NCBI RefSeq assembly: GCF_019039055.1
Contig: NZ_JAHOPB010000001.1
Location: 1,860,001 to 1,924,000 of the forward strand
Source: Reyranella humidisoli
GTDB taxonomy: Bacteria > Pseudomonadota > Alphaproteobacteria > Reyranellales > Reyranellaceae
Direction: 5' to 3'
Length of the DNA stretch: 64,000 bases
The notes under the pieces are model-generated. The model was not told the DNA's origin and did no database searches. It saw only the letters and a list, made by a program, of their open reading frames with translations. The translations under genes and the position numbers were made by a program. Below, in pieces: positions 7,311 through 15,346 of the stretch (position 1 is the stretch's first letter; every line of letters begins with the position of its first letter).

Positions 7311-7522
7311 AGACATTGCAGGTCGTGGCGCCGGTGCTCTCGGGCATCGTCGAGGCCGACGAGATGGACTTCCAGCGCAACCTCGAGATCTGCATGCCCT
7401 ATCTCGGCCCAGTCGTCGGCAAGTACAGCGACTGGACCCCGCTGCAGGGCCGCGGCGAACTCTTCCCCGAGGACCTCGACAAATCCGACCCGTGGCAGTT
7501 CAAGAACTTCCCGGTGGTGTGA
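7307..7522 (+). pseudogene. 3'-terminal remnant of homospermidine synthase (duplicate)
   Basis: A 71-codon frame whose residues from about 5 onward match the C-terminus of the hss product at 2976-4418, including CMPYLGPVVGKYSDWTPL. Eleven residues are missing after APVLSGI. The 33-nt loss is flanked in the complete copy by the 7-bp repeat GGGCATC (4205-4211 and 4238-4244), as expected for replication slippage. All catalytic parts of the enzyme are absent, so it cannot be active. The frame is open because its ATG overlaps the previous stop, so it could still be translated. Confidence 0.85.
7319..7518 (+). repeat. right copy of the hss 3'-end direct repeat
   Basis: Same orientation as 4182-4414, with 5 mismatches and one 33-nt deletion. 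The junction with foreign sequence is abrupt at 7318/7319. Together the two copies bracket the roughly 2.9-kb insert as a Campbell-type integration or a target-restoring element would. Confidence 0.9.
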
Positions 7523-7618
7523 GAGGCAGAGCGAACCCGGGAGAAATCCTCCGGACGCGTCCGGTCGGTCACAAGCGCCGCCGCCGATGATCCCCATCCG
7601 TGACTCGAGCCCGTTGCC

Positions 7619-8347
7619 TTGAGGGCCGGTCCGCTTCGCTCGTGGTTCGGCCGGGGCATCCTCGTCGTGCTGGCGCTCGGGGGAATGGCGGGCTTCGCGG
7701 CGCTGGGCGTGTGGCAGCTCGAGCGTCGTGCCTGGAAGCTGGAACTGATCGACCGGGTCGAGCGGCGCATCCACGCCGAGCCAGCGCCGGTGCCCGGGCC
7801 CGAGGCGTGGCCGTCCGTCGATGCGGCCGGGTACGCCTATCATCGGGTCCGCCTCTCGGGCCGGTATCTGCACGACAGCGAGACTCTCGTGCAGGCCGTG
7901 ACCGAACTCGGCGCCGGCTACTGGGTGCTGACGCCGATGGTCACGCTGCAAGGCACGACGGTTCTCGTCAATCGCGGCTTCGTCGCCGGCGACCGCCGCG
8001 ATCCCGGCGGGTCCGCGGCCGGCAATCCCGCGCAAGAAACCCAGGTGACGGGGCTGCTGCGCATCACCGAACCCGGCGGCGGATTCCTGCGCCGCAACGA
8101 TCCCGCGGCGGGACGCTGGTACTCGCGCGACGTCACGGCCATCGCGGCGGCCCGCGGGCTGGCCGATGTCGCGCCGTACTTCGTCGATGCCGACGCATCG
8201 TCCGACGCGCCGGGCGGTCCCCGGGGCGGACTGACGGTCGTCGCGTTCACCAATCATCACCTGATCTACGCGCTGACCTGGTTCGTCCTGGCGATCATGG
8301 CGGGCGGCGCGGGCCTGTTCATGCTGCTTCCCGAAAGGCGTCGGTGA
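7619..8347 (+). CDS. SURF1 family cytochrome c oxidase assembly protein
   Basis: 242 residues with two membrane helices at the ends, the SURF1 layout: helix 1 near residues 11-30 leads into GVWQLERRAWK, and helix 2 near the C-terminus is preceded by NHHLIYALTWFVLA. The periplasmic loop between them carries GYWVLTPM and VLVNRGFV. SURF1 helps insert haem a into cytochrome oxidase. TTG 7619 is used because a TGA lies in frame just upstream (7601-7603) and later starts would remove helix 1. The gene stands without coxABC or ctaG here, immediately right of the hss duplication, so it was probably the original downstream neighbour of hss. Confidence 0.88.
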   Translation: MRAGPLRSWFGRGILVVLALGGMAGFAALGVWQLERRAWKLELIDRVERRIHAEPAPVPGPEAWPSVDAAGYAYHRVRLSGRYLHDSETLVQAVTELGAGYWVLTPMVTLQGTTVLVNRGFVAGDRRDPGGSAAGNPAQETQVTGLLRITEPGGGFLRRNDPAAGRWYSRDVTAIAAARGLADVAPYFVDADASSDAPGGPRGGLTVVAFTNHHLIYALTWFVLAIMAGGAGLFMLLPERRR

Positions 8348-8395
8348 AGGCTCGATGCGCCTTGTATCGCGGGCGACGCTGACGCGGCCTGGCCG

Positions 8396-9220
8396 TCAGC
8401 GAAACCGGACGGGAAGCTGGATGACGACACCGGCGAAGACCTGGAAAGCCGCCACGCCCGGGCCATTCTGGATCACCGAATATTGCGGCTCGACGAAGGT
8501 GTTGAGGCTGGCGCCATTGGGAAGCTCGAACACGCGTCCCAGTCCCAGCCCGACCGGCACCACGGCGTTCTTGCCGAGGGCGAACGACGCGATCCCCGTC
8601 GAGCGCAGATAGAACCGGTCGGGAAGGTTGAAGAACAGCAGCGGCTGTGCCGTCACGGTCTGCAGGCTGCCGTCGAGGGTCTGCTGCCACGAGGCGAGGA
8701 TCGTCGTCAGGCCCCACGAATGGGGCGCGCTCACGACCGCCTCCACGCCGGCCTGCCATTTCCCGGTGCCGAGAGCGGGAGAACTCGCCGTCGGCACGAC
8801 CAGCAGCGGGCCGATGCCCGTCTTCACGGTGCCGAAATAGTGGACGGCCAGGTTGAAGATCGTGAAGTCGCCCACGCCGTTCACCGCCCTCTCCGGATCC
8901 CACGAGCTGGCCACCACGGGCATCGACGCGCGCATCATCTGGTCGACGCCGAACGAGGCGTGCGGCAGGACGAAGCGGAAGTATCCCTGGTCGGCCCCGC
9001 TCGCCGGCCGATCCGTGAGCACGGGCTGGGCGTAGTTGTGGAACTCGAACGCCATCTTGGGCGTCAGCGGATCGTTCGAGGTGTTCTGCAGGTTTTCCAC
9101 GCTCGCTTGCGCCATGGCTTGCGTCGCGACCAGGAACAGGCTGAGCTTCGCCAGCAGGAAAGCCCAGGTCCGGATCAGCCCGGACCTCGCGCGGCAGGCG
9201 GAAGACGAGCAGAGGAGCAT
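8396..9220 (-). CDS. predicted secreted/outer-membrane beta-barrel-like protein
   Basis: About 274 residues from the ATG at 9218-9220. A signal peptide is visible (hydrophobic stretch AFLLAKLSLFLVATQAMA, likely cleaved before QASVE). The rest shows alternating hydrophobic/polar strands, glycines and a terminal aromatic/arginine pattern (VVIQLPVRFR), as in outer-membrane porin-like proteins of the phenol-degradation MetA type. I do not recognise a specific family with certainty. The start is unsettled: its ATG lies in the same CATG as the sulfotransferase's alternative start on the other strand. An inverted repeat (CTGACG 8379-8384 with CGTCAG 8394-8399) lies at its 3' end. Confidence 0.55.
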   Translation of the reverse strand: MLLCSSSACRARSGLIRTWAFLLAKLSLFLVATQAMAQASVENLQNTSNDPLTPKMAFEFHNYAQPVLTDRPASGADQGYFRFVLPHASFGVDQMMRASMPVVASSWDPERAVNGVGDFTIFNLAVHYFGTVKTGIGPLLVVPTASSPALGTGKWQAGVEAVVSAPHSWGLTTILASWQQTLDGSLQTVTAQPLLFFNLPDRFYLRSTGIASFALGKNAVVPVGLGLGRVFELPNGASLNTFVEPQYSVIQNGPGVAAFQVFAGVVIQLPVRFR

Positions 9221-9227
9221 GCCTGGC

Positions 9228-9953
9228 ATGATCGCATCATTCGAACACCAGTTCATCTTCATCAAGACCCGGAAGACCGCCGGCACGGCCATCGAACTGG
9301 TGCTCAGCAGCCTCTGCGGCGCGGCCGACATCATCACGCCGATCCATCCCGACGACGAGAAGATCCGCCAGGCGCACGGCTGGAGGGGGCCGCAGAATTT
9401 CCGCATCGGGCCCGGACCGGCGAACGCCCCCGAGGGCATCCTCGATCGCGGCGACGAGGCGGACTACCGGGAGATGATGAAGGGGCGGCACGCGGACAAC
9501 GAATACTACAACCACATGCCGGCAAGCCTGGCGCGCCGGATGCTCGGCGAGGCGTTCTGGCGGAAGGCCCACAAGTGGACGATCGAACGGCACCCCTACG
9601 AGAAGGCGGTCTCGCAGGCCTACTTCAAGATGTGGTTCATGGGGCGGCCCGCCGGCGACTTCCAGCCGGTCCTAGAGGACCTGATCGCAAACGAAGAGAT
9701 CGACAATCGCGATCTCTACACGATCGACGGCAAGATCGCCCTCGACGAGATCATCCGGCAGGAGGACCTGCCCGGGTCGTTCCAGGCCGTGCTGGCGAAG
9801 TCCGGGCTGCGGTTCGACGGCCCGCTGCCGCGGGCGAAGACGGTGCAGCGCGCCGACCGCCGGCCTGCGGCGGAAATCCTGAACGACCGGCAGAAGAAGG
9901 CGATCTACGAATCGTGCCGCGAGACGTTCGAGCTGATGGGATACGAGCGGTGA
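9228..9953 (+). CDS. sulfotransferase-family protein
   Basis: 241 residues. The N-terminal FIFIKTRKTAGTAIE is the 5'-phosphosulfate-binding loop of PAPS-dependent sulfotransferases (compare KTAGTS/T of Sulfotransfer_2 proteins). A later KWTIERHPYEKAVSQAYFK resembles the 3'-phosphate-binding serine/arginine region (RHPYxxxvS). The acceptor cannot be predicted. ATG 9228 is preferred to ATG 9219 because AGAGGAG (9211-9217) is then 10 nt away rather than 1 nt. It is divergent from the predicted outer-membrane protein and convergent with the TonB-like gene. Confidence 0.7.
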   Translation: MIASFEHQFIFIKTRKTAGTAIELVLSSLCGAADIITPIHPDDEKIRQAHGWRGPQNFRIGPGPANAPEGILDRGDEADYREMMKGRHADNEYYNHMPASLARRMLGEAFWRKAHKWTIERHPYEKAVSQAYFKMWFMGRPAGDFQPVLEDLIANEEIDNRDLYTIDGKIALDEIIRQEDLPGSFQAVLAKSGLRFDGPLPRAKTVQRADRRPAAEILNDRQKKAIYESCRETFELMGYER

Positions 9954-9965
9954 GCCCGTCCCTGG

Positions 9966-11060
9966 CTAACGCCGGATCGAAACCAGCGGCAGGTCGAAGG
10001 GGGCGCTGGCGCCCTTGATGTTGTCCGGCAGCGGCGTGTAGGGCGCGCCGGCGCGCACGCCGGCCAGCACGCCGTTGTCGAACTCCGGTTCGCCGCTCGA
10101 ACTGATGACGGTCGCGTCGAGCAGGCGCCCGTCGCGGGCGATGACGATCCGCACGACGGTCACGCCCTGACGCTTCTGGGTGTTCGACTGGTAGCGGAAG
10201 CCCACGATCTTGCGCAGGACCTGGGCCAGGTAATTGTCCGCGACGCGGGCGCGCGCATAGGCGTCCGCGGGATTGACGAAGGTGTGCTGCGAGGGCGGCT
10301 CGGCCGTGGATCCGGACGGCGGCCGCTTCGCCGGCGCGGTCGACAGCGGCGACGGCTTCAGCTCGGGCTTCGGTGCCGGCGGCGGCGGTCGCGGCGGCGT
10401 TGCGAGCGCCTGCTGCTGCGGCATCGGCTTGGGCGTCGGCTCGGGTTCGGCCTGCTTCGGCGGCTGGGGCTGCGGCGCGGGCGGCGGTGGCGGCGTCGGG
10501 GCCTTCTTCAGCCCCTGCTCGGTCGGGGGCTCCGGCGGGGGCTTGTCGGCCGGCGCCGGCTGGGGCGCCGGGGTCGGCACAGGCGGCGGCTGGACCCGCG
10601 CCTCGACCGGCGGCGTCGGCTGCGTAGGTGTCGGCGGGGGCGCCGCGACTTCCGGCTCCGGCCGGAGCATCGTCTCTTCCTTGCTCTCCGGCGGCGGCGG
10701 TGGCGCCAACGCTTCCTTCGACACCTGGTCGGTGGGCGGCACCTGGGTCGGCTTGTCCGCCGTGACGGGCGCCGGCGGGCGGATGACCGGGAAGTTGGGC
10801 GGCAGGGTCTGCGGAAGCGGGACCTGCTGCGGCTGTGCCGCGGGCGGCTGGGGTTGCGGAGGCGGCGGCGGCGGTTCGGGCGGCTTCGGCTCCTCGAAGG
10901 TGACGTTGATCGCCTCCTCGACCGGCGGCGTCGGAGGCTTCTGTTGCGACAGCCACCACAACACCGCGACCACGAGCACATGCAGCAGGATCGCCAGCGC
11001 GAGCGCGACGGGCGACATGCGGCTTGAACGTTGGAAGGAGGCGCTTACGGCGTGGGCCAC
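9966..11060 (-). CDS. energy transducer TonB-like protein
   Basis: 364 residues. A single membrane anchor (PVALALAILLHVLVVAVLWW, about 17-36) is followed by roughly 200 residues dominated by Pro, Glu and Lys, the periplasm-spanning linker. The C-terminal domain of about 90 residues has the TonB pattern VTVVRIVIARDGRLLDATV, then SGEPEFDNGVLAGV. It would couple the ExbBD proton motor to outer-membrane receptors, but no exbB, exbD or receptor lies nearby. GTG 11060 gives the full frame; ATG 11018 (MSPVAL) is an equally plausible start just before the anchor. Confidence 0.8.
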   Translation of the reverse strand: MAHAVSASFQRSSRMSPVALALAILLHVLVVAVLWWLSQQKPPTPPVEEAINVTFEEPKPPEPPPPPPQPQPPAAQPQQVPLPQTLPPNFPVIRPPAPVTADKPTQVPPTDQVSKEALAPPPPPESKEETMLRPEPEVAAPPPTPTQPTPPVEARVQPPPVPTPAPQPAPADKPPPEPPTEQGLKKAPTPPPPPAPQPQPPKQAEPEPTPKPMPQQQALATPPRPPPPAPKPELKPSPLSTAPAKRPPSGSTAEPPSQHTFVNPADAYARARVADNYLAQVLRKIVGFRYQSNTQKRQGVTVVRIVIARDGRLLDATVISSSGEPEFDNGVLAGVRAGAPYTPLPDNIKGASAPFDLPLVSIRR

Positions 11061-11219
11061 GGGGCGTTCTACAGCTTTTCGCCGGAGACTTGGCTCCCCG
11101 ACTCGAAGGACGCCGGGAAGGGGAAGGAGGAGGAACGCAGTCTAGAGCAAAAGCAGCGCCTCTTCTTGTCCGCTATCCCCTTGAGATCACGGATGAATTT
11201 CTGTGGAATTCGCGCGGCC

Positions 11220-12287
11220 CTACGCGACCCACATCCACAGTGCGGTCCTGTCGCGGGCTCCCTGCACGGTCAGCGTTTCGCCCGGCCGCATCTCGAGGGG
11301 GGCGGGCAGGGGCTGGAACATCACGCCCCAGCATGAGGAAGCCCCCGGAGAGGGTCTGTTCTCGTAGACCCCGTCGGCATCCATGCGAAGCCAGATCCAC
11401 TGGACGATGCCGTTCACGGCACCGCCCGAGCTGGTCAGCGCGACAGACGCCCGATGGTTGTCGAAGGGTCCGCCGGACCCGAAGTCGAAGGCGAAGAGAT
11501 CGGCGGGCTCGCTCCTGAGTTCGAGCGTCTCGTTGCCGGCCGCGAGATCGATCCGCCCGTCGAAGACATTCATCGGTGACAGATCGAACCCCTGGACCGA
11601 CGCGAGTTGCCGCTTGGCGAGTTTGCCGTAGTACGCCAGGGCGATGCGGACGGCGCCATGCGAGGGAATGATCGTGGCATCCGGCCGCGTCAGTCGGCCG
11701 ACGGCGTCTTCCATGCATCCCAGGACGTCTTCGCCCAGCAGGTCGTTGGTGACGATCTCCGAGACAAGGATGTCGGCGGGCTCGGCCAGGTCGGCGCCGA
11801 CCGCGAGCTGACGGGAATGCTTGCCGACGATGCTGATGCGATCGGCGTAGCCGTTGTGCTCGACGATTTCGGCCGCCACGCCGGCCATGGCCCTGTTCAT
11901 CTCGCAGCTTACGACCGTGGTGGCGCCGGCGCGTGCGGCCATCATCGCGAGGAGGCCCGAGCCTGCGCCGATGTCGAGGACCCGCGAGCCGGCGCGCACG
12001 GCTCGTCGCAGCGCCGCATCGTAGGCAGCGTTCCGGACCTCGTCGGCCAGGATCGCGCGGTGCCATTCCGGCACGCTTCGACTGAGGACGAGCTTCACGA
12101 TCCGTTCGACTTCGGGATCGTCGGGTGCGAGTTCACGGGCCCTGTTCGCGAGATCGACGGCACGCTGCATCTCGCCGCCGGAGAGCAGCAGCTTCGCCAG
12201 CTGCGCCATGCGGGCCGGTTCCGTGGCGAGACGCTCGGCGATCTCCGGGGCCGAGAGGTGCTTCAGCAGTTCAGCGGAAGAAGACAA
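11220..12287 (-). CDS. SAM-dependent methyltransferase, protein arginine methyltransferase-like, with helical N-terminus
   Basis: 355 residues. Residues about 1-65 are helical with a TPR-like pattern (ALxxAxxARELAPDDPEV). The methyltransferase core follows: VPEWHRAILADEVRNAAYD, SAM loop VLDIGAGSGLLAMMAARAGA, acidic residue in SCEMN, and ILVSEIVTNDLLGE, which resembles the double-E loop region of PRMTs (SExx...E). The C-terminal beta-rich part includes WGVMFQPLP. PRMT-like enzymes methylate arginine in proteins; a bacterial substrate is unknown. Its 5' end overlaps the 3' end of the antiporter gene by 17 bp, so the two are co-transcribed. Confidence 0.7.
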   Translation of the reverse strand: MSSSAELLKHLSAPEIAERLATEPARMAQLAKLLLSGGEMQRAVDLANRARELAPDDPEVERIVKLVLSRSVPEWHRAILADEVRNAAYDAALRRAVRAGSRVLDIGAGSGLLAMMAARAGATTVVSCEMNRAMAGVAAEIVEHNGYADRISIVGKHSRQLAVGADLAEPADILVSEIVTNDLLGEDVLGCMEDAVGRLTRPDATIIPSHGAVRIALAYYGKLAKRQLASVQGFDLSPMNVFDGRIDLAAGNETLELRSEPADLFAFDFGSGGPFDNHRASVALTSSGGAVNGIVQWIWLRMDADGVYENRPSPGASSCWGVMFQPLPAPLEMRPGETLTVQGARDRTALWMWVA

Positions 12288-13689
12288 AGGTCAGCACCAC
12301 GAAGAGCGGCAGGAGGATGGCACTGGACCAGGCCATGTAGCCGAAGAAGCTCGGCATGCGGATGCCGGCTTCCTCGACGACCGCCTTGACCATGAAGTTG
12401 GGCGCATTGCCGATATAGCTGTTGGCGCCCATGAACACCGCCCCGCAGGAAATCGCCGCCAGCGTGCTGGCGAGGGCGCCCATCAGCACCCCGGCATCGC
12501 CGCCCGCCAGGTTGAAGAAGACGAGATAGGTTGGCGCATTGTCGAGGAAGCTGGAGAGGATGCCCGTCAGCCAGAAGTACCAGATGTCGTTGGGTTGCCC
12601 GTCGGGGTTCGTCACCAGCGCCACCAGCGGCGCCAGCGCCCCGTCTTTGCCGGCCTTGAGGATGGCGATCGCCGGCGCGATGGTGATGAAGATGCCGGCG
12701 AACAGCTTGGCGACTTCCAGCATGGGGCCCCAGCTGAAACCGTTGTCGCTGCGGGACTTCCGCGAGGTCAGGCGCAGCGACAGGAAGCAGATCGCCACCA
12801 GGGCCAGGTCGCGCAGGACGTTCTGCAATTCGAGCGTGACGTGAAAGACCGTGAAATGGATGTCGGGATTCCAGGTCCCGCTTGTCAGCACGGCGCCCAC
12901 GATCATCGCAAGCAGGATAATGTTGATGCCACCCTCGATCCGCACCGGCGTTTCCGGGGTGGGGTCGCGTCGGGGTCGGCCTTCCTTGCGGTACCAGTAG
13001 CTGTCGATCGCGTAAAACAGCGCCAGAAGCACGATGGCGCAGACCAGCATCTCGCTGAACAGATGAGTCGTCGTCCAGAAAAAGCTGACGCCTTTCAGGA
13101 AGCCGAGGAACAGCGGCGGATCGCCGAGCGGCGTCAGCGCGCCGCCGATGTTCGACACCAGGAAGATGAAGAACACGAAGACGTGGATCTTGTGCCGCCG
13201 GTCGTCGTTGGCGCGGATCATCGGACGGATCAGCAGCATCGAGGCGCCGGTCGTGCCCATCCAGCCCGCGAGCACGGTCCCGATCGCCAGCAGGGCCGTG
13301 TTCATCGACGGCGAGCCGTGCAGGTTGCCCTTGATGTGGATGCCGCCGGTCACGGTGAACAGCGCCAGCAGCAGCACGATGAAGGGAATGTAGTCGAGCA
13401 GCAGCAGGTGGATGATCTCGTAGACGGCGCTGGGCACGCCATGGATCATGGCGAAGGGAATGACGATCAGGGCCGCCCAGACTGCGGACACCTTGCCGAA
13501 ATGGTGATGCCAGAAGCTCGGCGCCGCCAGCGGCAGGATGGCGATCGACAGCAGGATTCCGACGAACGGGATCAGCCAGGTGAGACCGAGATGGCGTCCG
13601 TCGATCGCCGGCGCATCGGTGCCGGCCGCGAATGCCGGCAGTGCGAGGCCGAGCGTCAGTGCGCCGGCAAGGAGATCGCGAATCTTCAT
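12271..13689 (-). CDS. sodium:proton antiporter of the CitMHS/NhaD-like type
   Basis: 472 residues with about 12 hydrophobic segments. The N-terminal segment (MKIRDLLAGALTLGLALPAF) looks like a signal anchor. Ion-transporter family signatures include MGTTGASMLLIRPMIRAND, VSNIGGALTPLGDPPLF and SSFLDNAPTYLVFFNLAGG, which match CitMHS_2/NhaD-type antiporters. It probably exchanges Na+ for H+ across the inner membrane. ATG 13689 is chosen at the signal-like start and overlaps the SDR stop by 1 nt; a longer frame upstream would run into the SDR gene. Transcribed with the SDR and the methyltransferase. Confidence 0.82.
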   Translation of the reverse strand: MKIRDLLAGALTLGLALPAFAAGTDAPAIDGRHLGLTWLIPFVGILLSIAILPLAAPSFWHHHFGKVSAVWAALIVIPFAMIHGVPSAVYEIIHLLLLDYIPFIVLLLALFTVTGGIHIKGNLHGSPSMNTALLAIGTVLAGWMGTTGASMLLIRPMIRANDDRRHKIHVFVFFIFLVSNIGGALTPLGDPPLFLGFLKGVSFFWTTTHLFSEMLVCAIVLLALFYAIDSYWYRKEGRPRRDPTPETPVRIEGGINIILLAMIVGAVLTSGTWNPDIHFTVFHVTLELQNVLRDLALVAICFLSLRLTSRKSRSDNGFSWGPMLEVAKLFAGIFITIAPAIAILKAGKDGALAPLVALVTNPDGQPNDIWYFWLTGILSSFLDNAPTYLVFFNLAGGDAGVLMGALASTLAAISCGAVFMGANSYIGNAPNFMVKAVVEEAGIRMPSFFGYMAWSSAILLPLFVVLTFVFFR

Positions 13690-14453
13690 CAGACCATGTA
13701 GGTTGCTGTGACGCCGCCGTCGACGGTGAGCGTGTGTCCGTTGACGTAGCTCGCGGCAGGGGAGGCGAGGAAGATCGCGGCGCCCGCGATCTCGGAGGGA
13801 TCGGCCCAGCGCCTGGCCGGACAACGCAGGCGCATGCGTTCCCCGGCGGTCGAGGCGATCAGCGCCTCGTTGGTCTCGGTGGCGAAGAAGCCCGGGGAGA
13901 TCGTGTTCGAGGTGATGCCCTTGTCGCCGAGCTCGGCCGCGAGGGCGCGGGCCAGGCCGGCAAGTCCCGCCTTGGCCGCGATGTAGGACGAGGCGCCGGG
14001 CGCCGCGAGTGTGGCGGCGATCGACGTCACGAGGATCAGCCTGCCCCAGCCCCGGTCGACCATGCCCGGTACGACCAGCCGGATCAGCGCCTGTCCGGCC
14101 GACAGGTCGGTGTCGACCAGCCGGGCGAAATCGTTGGTGTCGATCTGGGAGAAGGGACGGCGGTCCCGCTCGCCGACGTTGTGGATCAGGATGTCGATGG
14201 GGCCGGCGCCGGCGAGTGCCAGTTGCATGGCCGTGCGGTCGGCCATCTCGAACACAACGCCGTCGGTTGCCCGCCCGGCCGCCCGCAGTTCGGCCAGCCG
14301 CGGCGCCAGGCGCGCGTGCGAGCGGCCGTGCAGCAGCACGCGGGCGCCGGCCTCGGCCAGTCCCTTGGCCATTTCCCAGCCCAGGCCGCGGGCCGAGCCG
14401 GTGACGAGCGCGGTACGGCCATCCAGTCGGAACTTGTCGGGAAAAGTGGTCAT
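13689..14453 (-). CDS. short-chain dehydrogenase/reductase
   Basis: 254 residues, classical SDR length. The cofactor motif TGSARGLG (18-25) sits behind ALV, the NNAG equivalent is HNVGERD, catalytic Ser is in VTSIAA, and the YxxxK motif is SSYIAAKAG. NTISPGFFATET and the C-terminal YVNGHTLTVDGG complete the fold. The basic residue after strand 2 (HGRSHAR) suggests NADP(H). The closest general type is gluconate 5-dehydrogenase/3-oxoacyl-ACP reductase; the substrate is unknown. First gene of the minus-strand set SDR, antiporter, methyltransferase, and divergent from the GDPD gene with 68 bp between starts. Confidence 0.85.
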   Translation of the reverse strand: MTTFPDKFRLDGRTALVTGSARGLGWEMAKGLAEAGARVLLHGRSHARLAPRLAELRAAGRATDGVVFEMADRTAMQLALAGAGPIDILIHNVGERDRRPFSQIDTNDFARLVDTDLSAGQALIRLVVPGMVDRGWGRLILVTSIAATLAAPGASSYIAAKAGLAGLARALAAELGDKGITSNTISPGFFATETNEALIASTAGERMRLRCPARRWADPSEIAGAAIFLASPAASYVNGHTLTVDGGVTATYMV

Positions 14454-14521
14454 GCGGATCGGGCGGGACAGGGAGTGGACATTCGGCTATTGCGACAGCC
14501 GAGTTAGCTTCGGATTCCCAA

Positions 14522-15214
14522 ATGCTGCAACTGCCTAAAGTCGTCGGTCATCGCGGGGCCATGGCCTATGCGCCGGAAAATACGCTGGATTCCTTCCGCG
14601 AGGCTCATCGCCGGGGGGCCACCTGGGTCGAGATCGACGTCAAGCTGACGAAGGAGGGCGTGCCCATCGTCATGCACGATTCGTCGCTCAAGCGGACGAC
14701 CGGGGTCGACCGGCTCGCCTCGGAGATGACCGCGGCGGAATTGCCGCCGTCGGTGCCGACCTTCGAGCAGGCGATCGCCTGCTTTGCCGAATTGGGCCTC
14801 GGCTGCAACGTCGAGATCAAGCCGTGCGAGGGCCGCGAGGCCGAGACGGCGCGCGTCACGGTCGCGACCCTTCGCAAGCTGTGGCCGGCAAAGCTGCCGG
14901 CGCCGCTCCTGTCGAGCTTCAGGGACGCCTCGCTCGCCGCCGCCCGCGAGACGGCGCCCGAGTTCGCGCGCGCCCTGCTGATCGACGAGGTGAAGGACGA
15001 CTGGCAGGTCCGGGCCGAGGCGGTGTCGGCGGTCGGCATCAACACCAACGGAAAGCGGCTGACCGCCGTGCGGGCGGTCGAGATCCGCAAGGCCGGCTAC
15101 CTGCTCAGCGTCTACACGATCAACGACGGGGACGTGGCGCGTGCGCTTGTCGGCATGGGCGTGCAGTGCGTCATCAGCGACGCGCCGGACGTGATCCTGG
15201 CCGCCCTCGCCTAG
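14522..15214 (+). CDS. ugpQ: glycerophosphodiester phosphodiesterase
   Basis: 230 residues, a cytoplasmic-type GDPD without a signal peptide. It hydrolyses glycerophosphodiesters to sn-glycerol-3-phosphate and an alcohol. The hallmark GHRGAMAYAPENTL (residues 9-22) holds the catalytic His and Arg; WVEIDVKLTKEG and VMHDSSLKRTTG supply the metal ligands and second His; CNVEIKP and the C-terminal VYTINDG, VISDAPD complete the TIM barrel. It lies directly before the ugpBAEC genes and would process imported diesters. A Pho-like site lies between it and ugpB, so it may use a separate promoter. Confidence 0.9.
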   Translation: MLQLPKVVGHRGAMAYAPENTLDSFREAHRRGATWVEIDVKLTKEGVPIVMHDSSLKRTTGVDRLASEMTAAELPPSVPTFEQAIACFAELGLGCNVEIKPCEGREAETARVTVATLRKLWPAKLPAPLLSSFRDASLAAARETAPEFARALLIDEVKDDWQVRAEAVSAVGINTNGKRLTAVRAVEIRKAGYLLSVYTINDGDVARALVGMGVQCVISDAPDVILAALA

Positions 15215-15258
15215 GTCCGACCATTTGGGGGTTGCGCTCGGTGCGCAGTCTTGGTGTT

Positions 15259-15276
15259 CTGTCATCAGACTGAAAC
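15259..15276 (+). promoter_or_regulatory. Pho-box-like PhoB site before ugpB
   Basis: CTGTCAT at 15259-15265 and CTGAAAC at 15270-15276 are spaced 11 bp start to start, the periodicity of PhoB direct repeats (consensus CTGTCAT). The site lies about 70 bp before ugpB, a gene set known to be phosphate-starvation induced in other bacteria. Sequence match plus context; not tested. Confidence 0.6.
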
Positions 15277-15346
15277 AAATAAGACACACGGCAGTCTTGC
15301 CGCCCGCCGATACAACGGCGGAGTTTCATCGGGAGGTTTGTTCGAT

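Noticed and set aside
4419..7318. Transposon or prophage origin of the insert
   Set aside because: No transposase, integrase, terminal inverted repeats or short target duplication were found; the only boundary signal is the hss 3'-end copy.
10273..11145. Glycine/alanine- or arginine-rich frames on the plus strand
   Set aside because: They are the complement of the proline-rich TonB linker and carry no domain.
12208..13701. Long plus-strand frame rich in His, Gln and Arg
   Set aside because: Antisense shadow of the antiporter, which has clear membrane helices and family motifs.
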